A DNA stretch of 64,000 nucleotides from the NCBI GenBank assembly GCA_038049695.1, contig CP142452.1, forward strand, positions 50,736,501-50,800,500, read 5' to 3'. A model generated the notes under the pieces. The model saw only the letters and a list, made by a program, of their open reading frames with translations, did no database searches and was not told where the DNA came from. This document shows, piece by piece, positions 1 through 10,745 of the stretch. The DNA comes from Cinnamomum chago. Lineage: Eukaryota > Streptophyta > Magnoliopsida > Laurales > Lauraceae. The first letter of the stretch is position 1, and the number at the start of each line of letters is the position of its first letter. Made by a program: the position numbers and the translations under genes.

Positions 1-1205
1 CCTGGGCGCCACGCCCTGGGCGCCCATCCTTCCGAGACACCTGGGCACACCCTCTTGGCGCCCATCCTATCCCATCACTAAGGAACCCTTAATTAAAACT
101 TCTAATTAATCACAACCCGAATTTAATCCTAATTAACATAATAAAACACTTTTAGACTTAAGAAACCTGAAACCCTAATCAATTCGAACTCGAATCAACT
201 TAAAAGCACAAGACCAACACGAAACCAAAAACCAGACATCTGGGCACCACCCCCTAGGCGCCCAGCCTATCAATCCGCTTAGGCACCACCATTGTGGCGC
301 CTATCCTACCCCGTTTCCTTGGAGACCATCAATTGAAATTAAAGCTTAACTAATTAGACCTCAATCAATACATTAAAGCACTATCAATTTAAAAAGACTC
401 GAAACCTCAATCAATTTGATATTGAATTCACTCAAAAACATAAAACCAATTCGAACCATAAAAACAGTCCACCTGGGCGCCACCCCCTGTGCACCCATCC
501 TTCCACATCCACTTGGGCGCCACCCCCTGGGCGCCTATCTTCCATTTCCACCTGGACACCACACCCGGGGCGCCCAGCCTACCTGTTTTCATAAAAACCC
601 CGACCAACAACTTAGCCTAATTAATTAACATTCAAACCAATCCCAATCCACATATTAAAACACTTTTAACTTAAAATACTTAAGACTTTAATCGATTCGG
701 ACTTAGCACCCAAAACCCTTACGAACCAACAAACAACCACCTAGGCACCACCCCTGTGGCGCCTATCCTACACTTTCACCCCGACCTACTACCTCGACCA
801 AAAACAAATAACTAAACACCTTATAACTTAAATTAACTAAAACCAGAACCCAACATAATCCCTAGATCCCAAAAACCGAAAACTTAGTCCCATCTAGAAT
901 ACCTGAAGATCACAAGCCATCACCTGGGCGCCGCCCCCTTGGCGCCTATCCTTTCATTTGCACTAAAACGCGAATTCTTGGTTTTGTTTCAAAATCCGGA
1001 TCCAAATAATTTTGACATTTGAACACCAGAGAATTAAAACAATTTGGAACATTAGAATTCATCAAGTAAGAATCCCCGGGATTCCGAAGATAACAATGAT
1101 ACCACCGCCACTAGCCAAACCACCAAGAAACAGCCACTTGGGTGCCACTGCCTGGGCGCCCAAGTCACCAGAGTGACCTAGGCGCCACCCCTTGGGCGCC
1201 CAAGT
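1..1205. repeat. dispersed paired GGCGCC motifs
   Basis: About eleven degenerate copies of a paired motif of the form CTGGGCGCCACCCCCTGGGC followed by GCC occur, for example at 1-25, 510-537, 920-955, 1137-1168 and 1174-1203. The core GGGCGCCC is palindromic. Copies are separated by 30-200 bp of AT-rich, AATTAA-rich sequence, so this is a spaced cluster and not a simple tandem array. It lies in what should be the U3 part of the LTR. Confidence 0.8.
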
Positions 1206-1814
1206 CCTCCGCCAACCTTGTTCATCGATTTTGACATCATTTCACTTCTCGAATTAAAACTTGAAATCCCAGAGCCTTAAACAACTTAAGCAGAACCTTA
1301 AAACATCCCTAAATCACTCTTAATCAACTCATAACTTGAGACAAACCGAATCGACTAAAACCTTAATTAACAAACTGTTTAGGCGCATGAACCATCAAAC
1401 TTAGGCTATTTGCACCCTAGGATTAGATTGGATTTCCCCGTTAGGTAGCTTAGAGCATTAGGCTTCACTCCATCACTTTTCCTGTTCCGTTAGGGGACTG
1501 GGAGAGCTGATGTGGACGGTTTAGGACCATAGATTAGGGTTAATCCGATGATCAGTAATAAAGCATTAATCATGTAAATCCAAGTAAAATCCCCTAGTTA
1601 GGCCCTTCTAGCCCAATATCAAAAACCCATAAAAACTACAAAACCTACAAAATAAACCCAAAAATATTTTTCCTCTATTTCTTCCTCCACCTTAGGTGCC
1701 AAATATTTAATTGAACGTAATGATAAAAGGGAACAAAGAACTGACTTCTAAAATTGAATAAATGAGAATAATTAGATGAGATGAGTGATTTCACACACTT
1801 TGCATATTTTTATT

Positions 1815-1917
1815 TCGGCCCATCGGCCACCTCTAAATCAATCACGGCCCATCGGCCCTCTAAAACAAACACCGGCCCATCGGCCACCTTCAATCAATTA
1901 TAGCCCATCGGCTTTTC
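1815..1917. repeat. four GGCCCATCGGCC units in LTR
   Basis: Four units of the form CGGCCCATCGGCC spaced by about 28-34 bp lie inside the LTR. The same four-unit block is present at about 36273-36371 in the second LTR copy with a few substitutions, so the array predates their divergence. Each unit has GGCC at both ends and can form a small hairpin. Confidence 0.8.
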
Positions 1918-2484
1918 ACTTTATCACTCGTGTATTGCACACGAAAAACACAGAAATCACAAGTCAAAGTCTCGTTTGCATCATCATTTTGATTTAAAAA
2001 GTCAGCCTTTAAACCCTATTTTGCCAAGGGATTAGAAGGGGTACCCGGGAACGGGGCCGATCCTCTTCTTAAATATTTGTCACCTCCCCCCTTTCATTTT
2101 CTTTATTTTAATTATTTCATTTTACTTGGATATACTATGATTATGCTATGTGAGGATTAACCTTATTTGGATTCTGACTCATAACGTACCCTGAATTGAC
2201 CCAATATTAAAGAGACCCGAAAAGACCCAAATTAATGTGACAGGAAAACCGTCGTGTGTTGCCGGCAGCACATTAGACGAGAGAAGAACCCGCCCATTTA
2301 TTTTCTCCCATTTTCTTCGGCTTTTGTCAAAGAACGGTGTTACGGCCGTTACCGTAGCTGGCGATCGTGATCCGTCGATTTTGAGGGTAGTCGGAATCCT
2401 CATTTTCGATGTAAAACTTAAATAGCACATATAGATGAATGGCGATTTCCCTCCCATGGGGATCAAAATTCACATCCGACAGCC

Positions 2485-2504
2485 TGGCGATCGTGATGGG
2501 ACTA
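2485..2504 (+). other. putative primer-binding site (PBS)
   Basis: TGGCGATCGTGATGGGACTA begins three bases after the LTR end. It has the TGGCGA...TGGGGA form usual for Tat/Ogre elements, which are thought to use tRNA-Arg. The exact tRNA match cannot be tested here. The second LTR copy at 36937 is not followed by such a sequence, which fits a 3' or solo LTR there. Confidence 0.55.
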
Positions 2505-5215
2505 ATGTGCACATGACGTGACTGGACCCCTTGTGATGGGACAATATTTGGTTTGACAATGTGTGTCGTGCTTTTATGTGTGTGCCTCTTTAACTTCCTC
2601 TCTTGTTTTCGTTTTTTTGTTTTTTTTTTATTTCTTTTCTTTTTTTTTTTTTTGCCAATTTCTTAGTCTCTCGGGGTAGAAATGGGTGTAAGCGTGGTTG
2701 GCACCCAGACTTTCAAAGCATTGCTTTTCCACATTTCGTGTGCAAAGAACACCTTTACTCTTCTTTGCATAATTTCCTTCAATTCCGAACTCCGAATGTG
2801 AGAGCTTTCAACTCATCTTTTATCTGAGTGAGTGGCGTTTCTTGTCTAAGTCGATTGTTCAAGTTTGATTAGTTTGTTTGTTTTTAGATTAATTGTATTA
2901 ATTATGTTGTTTTACTAAGTGTGTTGGTGGGTTTTATCATATTTATGTTCAGGTTTAAGTTCCTTAGACTTTTTATTCATTTTAGTGTTGTTTTGAGTCG
3001 GTTTGTGATTTTTAGGCTCTTTGTGTTTTAGTTCTTGAATTCGAAATGGCCCCCTTTCTTTCACTTCTCATTATTTTTATCCAAAAATGCTTGAACCCAA
3101 GTGGTCCGGTCCTAATTTTGCAAAGAGGATAATTATTGATTAAAGATAACTTTAGGAGTAGACCATGGATTAGGTTTGTTCAAATTCAATGGGATAGACC
3201 TCCAAGTTTTCTATCTCCTTTCTTTTTTTCCTTAAATGAAGTTCTAAGATGTGGAATGAGGTTCTACCATTAGTTGTGATGGCCATACAGGTGATGGGTC
3301 TTCATGGAAATGGTGAGGCATGTCCACTTCAGCCTGGGGATGAAGGTCCTAGCCTCTAATTAAATTAAAAATGGACATGTTGATGGGGAGATCAATGCCT
3401 AATAGGATTTAGGAAAAAATTTGGGGAAGAAAGTGGATTTAGTGCAATTCGTGGAAATTAATGAATTAGTTGGTGTGATTGGGTTCGTTGAGTATTTTAG
3501 TTAATTTAGATTCAATCTTTGGTGAATTTTTAGATGTGTTTTATTGTTTGTTTTTTTTTTTTGTCTCTGTGGATTTAAGGGGGCAGTTTTGATTCTTTTT
3601 TTTTTGTTTTTTTTTGTGTGTGTGTGTTTATATGTGATGTGTGGTGCTGGATGAGTGATGTATTATAGATGTGGTTATGGTGTAATGAGGTGAAGTGAAA
3701 TGGAGTGAGGTGCGGGGGTAAAGACGTGAAGGAGTATGGAATAAAGTGATGTGTGGAGGAGTGGTAAAGAATTATTTCCTATGAATGATGTATGCATGCA
3801 AACCATTGAAAATGTGTGTTTTATTATTATTTCTTGTTGATTGTGGCTACGAGGTGTGTTTTAACGTTTTCTTTTATCTTAGTTGTGGATTAATTGAATT
3901 TTAAAATTGGTTTTGTTTAGTTTTAATTTGCTTTTGTTGGTTGGTTTGTTTTGTTTTGTTTATTCGTTGTTTTTTTTTAGTTGGGTTTTTTTTTTATCAT
4001 TGGTGAGTTGGTTTTTATTATGTTTTTTTTCGTGTCTATTTTTTTTTAAATTAAATTCGTTGTTATTGGTTGGTTGGTGGATTTTATTGATGGTTAATCT
4101 GTTGTTTTTCCAGAGAAAACCAAAAAGAGGGTGGAGGGTGTTTTACGACAACCTCGATTGATTTTGGCATGGAGAGGCAAGGAGGAGTGCAGCGGGGCTA
4201 CCATTTCATCTTGAATGAGCTGAGGAACCACAAGCTACACACCCTTTTTCTCTACTTTGTTGGGTTAAGTCTTTAATTTACGTTTACATTTAAGTTTAAT
4301 TTTAATTTAATTTAATTTTTTTTACTTTTCTTCTTTTAAGTTCAAGTTTGGTTTTATTTTAAATTTGAGTTTGGTTTTAGTTCTTCATTTAGTGAGTTGA
4401 TTTCTTTTATGGAATTTAATATGGCAGGTCTCTTGGGTCCCCGATTAAGATGGCTCGAATGAAGAGTTGATTGCCGTGTAGGAGAACATTATTTATTTGA
4501 AAGAATATATGATTCCATGTCCCAAAGATCACAGATAGGCTTGTTGTTTGCGGCATTGTGTGACAACTAGATCGTCATTACACTATCCTAATCGATGAGG
4601 CTACCATGAGCTGGTTATACCCGAGATGGATCCCTAAAGGATTTAGGCGCGAATTCGGAGCATCGGGGAATTACATGAGACATTGGAGGGATTTTCCATA
4701 ACGGTACATACTCTCAGAGTTCTACCTTGCGAGGCCTCCTATTCTATTGAAAATTGTGCAGAGACGATCGAGGCCCTATATTGTTGTTGTTGCGGTTATG
4801 ATTGGTGTTTGTTATCTTTTGATGTTGGCTATTAGTTGTTGATCATTGGTGTTGTATATATGATAGAGGGATGTTCTTTTTAGGCTCATTTTTTCACTTT
4901 GATGTATGTATTATGATGTATAAGATGTGTGCAAGTGCATGTAGCATTTATAATGTGAGTGCATGCTTTGTAGTTTGACTTAGAAGTGCCTTGGTTGTGT
5001 GTATGATGATGATGGGATGGACTCCCCTGAGGGGCACTGAGGGATCGTGTGAAGTGTTTTTTTTTTTTTTTAAGACGACAGGTTTTATGCCCGATGATTT
5101 TTCAGGATCTAAAAAAAAACAAGGGAGAGAGTACCGAAATTTTTCTAGAATCTCGAGATCCGTCCCTAGGCATGTGAGTCTCACAAAGGGAGCATTAGTA
5201 GTTCAGGATAAATAA
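2505..5215 (+). other. non-coding leader of the Tat/Ogre element
   Basis: T-rich and AT-rich DNA with long T runs (2616-2653, 3548-3562, 3597-3612, 5057-5072) and no convincing gene. Short open frames here are driven by poly-T and give Phe/Leu-rich peptides without family resemblance. A 35-codon open patch at 4170-4272 and a block at about 4460-4760 look less random in composition. They are interrupted in every frame I tried, so they may be eroded exons of the leader ORF known in some Ogre elements, or nothing. The right boundary, where the opposite-strand Tat element begins, is only approximate. Confidence 0.4.
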
Positions 5216-6965
5216 AGTGAGGTTTATATGATAAAAATCAAATAACTACAATCTCACATCAGTCTAAACTTGATAAGAAATATAGAATTGAGTTCTCAAA
5301 CGACAAGGAGTGCCTAAGTGTGTGGCATTTGTGACCTAGGTAATTCTATGTTTCGAGGCATTCACAATATCAGCTATATATATGAAGGCAGAGGCTCAAG
5401 ATAACAACATTTTGGAATCGCGCAACATGTGATATCATAAAAGGATGTGCATAGCATACAAGTATAATGAAATTCATCATAGGATATCATAACAAACACA
5501 ATTTATATATCCCAAGTTTGGTTATCATCACTTTGTCCTTTTCAAATTAGGAGGAGTTGTGCACAAAATAATGCTTGTAAAATAAAATGCCCCAGCTTAT
5601 GGGATGTTTTGGATGTGATTGGGGTTGGGTTCCCTGCAAGGTCTCAAAACAAGCTCGTTAGTTTAATACTTTTAGGCCCCCAGCATAGTCTGGCTAAGGT
5701 AGCATTTTTCTTTCTCGGTAAAAATGTCAGGGGGCCATTTCGGCACTTAAGCTTCGAGAATAACAAGATTGAATTATACCTTAGGGGATATGTCCTCCCT
5801 GCATCCAACCAAAAGTGATTAGTAGTAAAAGCATGCATGAGGTGCGTGTGTGGGGGCTAGTGAGTGCTCGTGGAAATTGTGTATGCGATGAGAACCCAGG
5901 TTGGAAAGCTGTGTGAAATAAACATATATTCGTATGAAAGAAAAATGCCCCAGCGTAAGACTAGTGTTTATTCTAGCCGTGGGTAAGGGCGTAAAGGCAG
6001 ATCAGCTTCTCGATCCATGATTTTCACCCTAATGATAACGTGATCCCCCCTAACTTTCTTTTGGAGGTCGAACCCTCACGGGCCCCCTTTTGTAGCTGCT
6101 TAGTCTTTTCGGCTGAACTTTGGAGAGTACTTGACTGCGTTCGGAGCTCATTGTGAGTAATGTTCGTATGTGGGGTGGTGAGTCACCGTGCTACCTTAGT
6201 GTCGTGGTTTCCGACCACCTTCTGCTTAGTTCGCCCGATGAGTACCCATGTCATTTCAGCGAGCCTAATTCTAATAGAATTTTTTTTTAAAATGTGACTG
6301 TGCAATGCTCGGGCCCCTTAAGCTTTCTAATCAACCCATGTAACGAGCATTCGGCCAATGACTCCCAAACCAAGTGGCTTTAGGGCACTAGGCATGTAAA
6401 TACCCCTACGGGCTTACTGGCTCGAGTTAAAAAGGCTACGAACCCAGACTAGTAAAAAAAACTTTTATTCTTTTCAAGACTTCTAACTAAATTTTTTTTT
6501 TTAACATGTGACTGTGCAATGCCTAGGTCTCTTAAGCTTTCTAATTAACCCATGTAACGAGCAGTCAGCCAATGACTCCCAAACCAGGTGGCTTTAGGGC
6601 ACTGGGTATGTAAATACCTCTACGGGCTTACTGGCGAGGGTTAAAAAGGCTACAAACCCAAACTAGTCACGATTTTTTTCTTTTTTAAAGACTCCTAACT
6701 AAACAAACTCTTTTTTGTCCTTTTTTTTTTTGGAATCAAAAAGCTTTCATGACACAGATGATCTCACCTTCAAACCTTTACATTGGGTGACTTTAACCGT
6801 GCAAAATTTGTGTGGGGTAGACTCACCATTTTGTGTGTTTTTAGGTGTTGGTGTGTGTTTGAGTTCCAAGTTTGATCAGAGTGCATCTCTTCGGCCCTCC
6901 TACGGGATTTCTACAACTACGTTGAGGAGCAAGGAGGGTCATACTCCGCAAGAAGTAAGGAAGGG
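5216..6965 (-). other. 3' untranslated region of minus-strand Tat element
   Basis: This lies directly downstream (minus sense) of the integrase remnant ending at 6966. It contains no long open frame. It holds a 214-bp tandem duplication and repeated GCCCCAGC-type phrases. A long 3' UTR with tandem repeats between integrase and LTR is typical of Tat/Ogre elements. I could not identify the PPT or the 3' LTR of this element, so the boundary near 5216 is an estimate from the change in sequence character. Confidence 0.45.
6293..6705 (-). repeat. 214-bp tandem duplication in Tat 3' UTR
   Basis: Two adjacent diverged copies share a start at TGTGACTGTGCAATGC (6293 and 6507), then the same order of blocks: CCATGTAACGAGCA, CCAATGACTCCCAAACCA, GGCTTTAGGGCACT, TACGGGCTTACTGG and AAAAAGGCTAC. 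The start-to-start distance is 214 bp. Such 3' UTR repeats in Tat elements have been proposed as seeds of satellite DNA. Confidence 0.9.
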
Positions 6966-8337
6966 TCAAACTGTGTACCTTTTCAGGTACATAGCGTTCC
7001 ATGGATCGGGGAGCTCTTCCCCTTCTGCATTTACTAGTCTGTATGCATTGCCAGAATATACTTCTTTAATTACATAAGGGCCTTCCCAATTGGGTCGTAA
7101 TTTACCTCTAGGATGCAGAAGCTGGGATGGAGTGATGTGCTTTAGCAAGAAATCACCAACTTTGAATCTTCGTTCTTTGACATGCTTGTTGTAGGCTCTG
7201 GCAATCCGCTTCCCATACACTTGTGCATGTCTGCTGCCTTCATTTTTTTCTCATCGAGTAAGTCTAGCTGAAGTAGTAGTGCTTCTCTCCTCTGGCCTTC
7301 TGTTATATCTTCATTTAACTAGACACGCAGTGATGGGTGAAGGACCTCTAGTGGAAGGATTGCTTCCGTTCCGTAGGTTAAAGAGTATGGGGTTTCTCCT
7401 GTAGGAGTTCTTATAGAAGTCCGGTACGCCCACAACGCTTCAACCAGACGGTCTGGCCAATCACTACCTTTGGCGGTTTGCACAGTCTTCTTGATGATCG
7501 TCAGTAAGGTCTTGTTGGTTGCTTTGGCTTGACCATTGGCTTGGGGATAATATGGGGTTGAATGATGCAGTTCTATATCATATTTTGTGCACAACTCATT
7601 CATTTGTTGAGATATAAATTGGGGGCCATTGTTTGTTATGAATACCTTAGGGATGCCAAACCTGGCTATTATATTCTTTTTGATGAATTTAACTACAGAG
7701 GTAGCCTTAATATTTACATATGCCTCTGCCTCCGCCCATTTAGTGTGACATTCTGTCGCTGTTAATATGAATGCCTTATTTTGTGTGTTTTCTAGTGTAG
7801 GGGCCAGGGGTCGTATGATATCAAAGGCCCATGTCGAAAAAGGCCATGGAGCTATGGTAGGGTGAAGGGACGATGCGGGGGCATCTATTAGGTCGGCATG
7901 CAGCTGACATTCTTTGCATCTCCTAACATAATGGACTGAATCTGTCTCTAGGGACGGCCAATAATAACCTAAACGGATAATCTTCTTAGCCAACATCTGG
8001 CCGTTGACATGTCCTCCACACTTTCCCGAATGTGCTTCTTCAATTATCTCCTGCCCTTCTTCTGTGGTCACACATCGTAGGAGAATTGCATTGAATGATC
8101 TACGGTACAATAGTCCCGGAACTATGACATATCTCTGAACCATTTCTTTCAATGCCCTTTTATCCGATCGGGTGGCGTATTCAGGGATGTAGCCATCGTG
8201 CAAGTAATTCCAGATATTGTAGTACCATGGGTGATCGTCTACCAAGTCATCGTCATGTTGTATGCGGGCTAGGATCCCTTCAGGCTTGGTGTTCTCCTCG
8301 TGATCAGACTCTTTGTTCTTGGCTTTCTTACTCCTAT
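6966..8337 (-). pseudogene. Tat-type integrase remnant with changed active site
   Basis: Read on the minus strand this is the integrase of a Tat/Ogre Gypsy polyprotein. Visible parts in order: the HHCC zinc-binding module (HSGKCGGH ... CKECQLH), the DDE core starting near WAFDIIRPL, the YYPQANGQ and EALWAYRTS blocks, and after a frame break near 7220-7320 the C-terminal GPYVIKEV domain ending at a stop at 6966. The second catalytic Asp (ITDNG in the family) is Asn here (AAC at 7631-7633). The catalytic Glu (NGQAE) is Lys (AAA at 7523-7525). Both fit G-to-A changes. The N-terminal side is cut at 8338-8342 by a solo LTR; the polyprotein resumes at 14395. It cannot be functional. Confidence 0.85.
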
Positions 8338-8706
8338 CCTTCTGTCGCGACCTCGGAACTGAACTCCGGGCCCGCGACGTGTTATGGTGTGTTTTCCCAC
8401 AGGTTCCCGCGGTGAGGATTCCCCGAAACACGCGGAATCTGTCTCACACGATCAAGTTTGCGGAAGCGTGTAGTAAATCACATCAGGATGGGCACCATGT
8501 AATTTTTAAGTGCAATGACAAGTGATAACAAGACATAGTATCAAGAGACAAGAGTTAACATGGCTTTCCCATTATAATTCAAGTTATGAGACTAACACGA
8601 AAGTAAGTTAAGTTTTAGTTACATCCCATGAGAGGCCAACACAGGCCAATACAATTCTCAAAATAATAAAAGAGCCCCAAGACAAAATGACGAAATCAAA
8701 AACCCG

Positions 8707-8845
8707 CCCGACGTCTAGTTGACATCGTCGGGCTGCCACTCTCTAACTGGGGTTGGCTCAAAAGCCTCCTCCAGACGCTCCTCCTCAAAGGCAACGTCAC
8801 TTGCACCTGGGCACCAACAACAAGGGTCAAACACAACGATTTGAC
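8707..8845 (-). other. conserved hairpin pair in F1 LTR
   Basis: Hairpin 1 is GTCAAA/TTTGAC with an 8-nt loop (8826-8845). Hairpin 2 is CCCGAC/GTCGGG around a GATGTC-AACTA-GACGTC core (8707-8732). Both occur at the same relative position in the other complete Tekay-type LTRs of the window. Stem bases differ in a compensatory manner. Confidence 0.6.
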
Positions 8846-9234
8846 AGGTAATCAATTTAGGCATGAGCATAAAATAGTAAGTGTCGCGACCCTGGACCGG
8901 GCCCCACGCGACTGATCCGGGATCGGGACATTAGTGTTGGTGATGATGAGATGATGAATAGACAACCACATGCATTTATTTAATTTCCCACAGGTGTCCG
9001 CGGTGAGGATATCACAACCATAATTGAATATTTCTTTTAAGTGCGGAAGCATGCAACAAATCAAATAGTCAGACTATCTCTAGTCATGAAAGCATTAACA
9101 TCAAGTATGAATTACTGTATCAGAATGAGCAATGATCTAAAGCATGTTACCCAAAGTGAGTTGAAGTTTATACAAATATCAATTAATTACATTCTCCAAA
9201 ATTAGAGGCCAACCAAGGCCAATATAAACAAAAC

Positions 9235-9342
9235 AACAGTCGTTCTACGTGGACCGACTGGGGGCGCTCTGGGATCCAACGGTCCTGGGGGGGACCGGGC
9301 CGGGATTCTGTCCCCCCCAGTCGGTCCAAGTGGATTTATTGA
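9235..9342. repeat. GC-rich foldback insert in F2 LTR
   Basis: A perfect 15-bp inverted repeat TGGACCGACTGGGGG (9250-9264) pairs with 9314-9328 across 49 bp that hold an inner GGTCC/GGACC hairpin. Compared with the homologous place in the other F2 LTR (about 48829-48850, reverse sense), the sequence between GGCCAATAT and AAAATAATAACC is extra by roughly 100 bp. It looks like a small foldback or MITE-like insertion. Confidence 0.65.
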
Positions 9343-9407
9343 CAAAATAATAACCTAATGAATGGTTAAATAGTTCCCCTCAAAATGTTACGCCTCTCTT
9401 AGCAACC

Positions 9408-9550
9408 CGATGTCTACATGACATCGTCAGCGCGCCACTCGACTAGAGGTTACGGCTCACCTACCGCCTCCTCCGGCTCCTCAAGGAAACCGGCAACGGG
9501 ACCTGAGTACCAAAGCAAATGGGTCAGACACGACGGTCTGGCAAGAGAAT
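9408..9550 (-). other. conserved hairpin pair in F2 LTR
   Basis: Hairpin 1 reads CAGAC-CGTCGT-GTCTG in minus sense (9535-9550). Hairpin 2 reads CGATGTC-ATGTA-GACATCG (9408-9426). Sequence and spacing match the F2 LTR copy at 48639-48772. Confidence 0.65.
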
Positions 9551-10429
9551 GAAAAAATACAACAACATATAATAATAAAGGGAATACCTTGAAAAGCATA
9601 GAAATCTGTTTAAACAAGAACTCTCATAAAGTAGATAAATCATTTGTTAGAAAACGAGTAAATAAGATAAAACATATAAGGTATTCAAGGAATTGGGAAC
9701 TAACAAGATGGCAATCACATAAAGCTAAGTCCTCTGTCACTAAAGTGACAACAGTATAACGGGATGTTGATCTCAGTCACTCAAGGTGAGGAGATTCAAC
9801 GCAAATCATATATATATATACAATATAAATATACGGGACGGGACCACGGTAGCGAACCGGGTATCGGGACGGGACCACGGTAATAGACCGGGTATCGGGA
9901 TCCAAACTGCAGCTGGCGGGACGGGAGAGGGATCTCCAAATCGGTGGATCAAACCGACAAGGTAGCCAAGCTTAGTGATGCCGACTCATAGGTCAAATAA
10001 CAAATCGAGACATGTGCAAGTAAATCAAGTACAAATACATAAACAAATGGGCAAGACGGGGGTGCTCAAGGGCACACTGTCATCTCATGTGGTGCAATGC
10101 ACTTCAAGACAAGTAACTATTTCAAGTGTAATTCAATACTTTCGGGAAAACAAGGCATGTAGTATAAATCTAGGGAACAATGAAATACTATAGAGCTTTT
10201 GGAATCTCAAGACAAGTATCGGGGTTCAAAACTAGTTCAAGGTGAATAGGGAGCCCGTATGTCGATCTGATAAAAATTTGGTACTCTTTGAGTTTGGGGA
10301 CATTCCGGGCTCCTTATACGCTTTGAATCTTCAAAACTTCGAATGACATCTTCGTGACATGGTTTCTTTCTCGAATGGCCTCATACAATGCCTAGTGAAT
10401 CTCCTTTGATCGACAAAGCTCAGCGCTTG

Positions 10430-10745
10430 AGCGAACCGGAGAGTTCGCTCGAGCAAGGAGCTCTCCGAAACCTGGGAAATTTCGGTCACCTGGCGGTCAG
10501 CTGGCCCAGCGGCGGCTAGCCGCTGGCTGACCGCGGCTGGGCTGCAAAAATGCAGCTTACTGGAAAACTAACCGCCAAGGTGCGGTTAGCTGGCGGTTAG
10601 CCGCCGATGGGTTCGGCGGTTAGCCGCTGGCTAACCGTGGAGCTGACTGGGTTTTCAAGTGGAGAAGTGTGCTCTTTGGAAAAGCAACCGTGACATCTCT
10701 GGAGGCTAGCCGCCAGGTGACCGCAGGCTGACCGCCAGGTGCGGG
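10430..10745. repeat. palindrome cluster, CGGCTAGCCG type, in F2 LTR
   Basis: A dense run of GCGGCTAGCCGC (10512-10523, a perfect palindrome), CGGTTAGCCG, CGGTCAGC and GCTGACCGC phrases. A separate GAGCGAAC/GTTCGCTC inverted repeat lies at about 10431-10458. The cluster type is the one seen in F1 LTRs and not the CCGATCGATCGG type found in the other F2 copy. Confidence 0.8.

Larger units (their letters stand above)
1..2481 (+). mobile_element. Tat/Ogre-type LTR, left part beyond window
   Basis: This stretch ends in CACATCCGACA, has the terminal CA expected of an LTR, and is followed after three bases by a primer-site-like sequence. The last kilobase (about 1487-2481) is repeated at 35943-36937 with only scattered differences, including the same final CATCCGACA. 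That pairing defines the LTR end. Upstream of about 1487 the two copies do not match, so the U3 parts differ. The LTR start lies outside the window. I assign it to Tat/Ogre from the primer-site form and the long LTR; no coding sequence of the same element is visible, so lineage is inferred. It could be the 5' LTR of an element whose 3' LTR ends at 36937, or an unrelated copy. Confidence 0.6.

Noticed and set aside
1..1205. CRISPR-like spaced repeats (GGCGCC pairs)
   Set aside because: Spacing is irregular (30-200 bp), units are degenerate, and the context is a plant LTR.
2603..4161. Phe/Leu-rich open frames in the T-rich leader
   Set aside because: They come from poly-T runs and have no similarity to known proteins.
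4170..4760. captured host-gene exons in the Tat leader
   Set aside because: Short open patches look less random, but every frame is broken and I recognise no family. Not enough to call a gene.
8343..8431. N-terminal extension of the Tat integrase frame
   Set aside because: These codons lie in the inserted LTR. The integrase part begins at about 8337.
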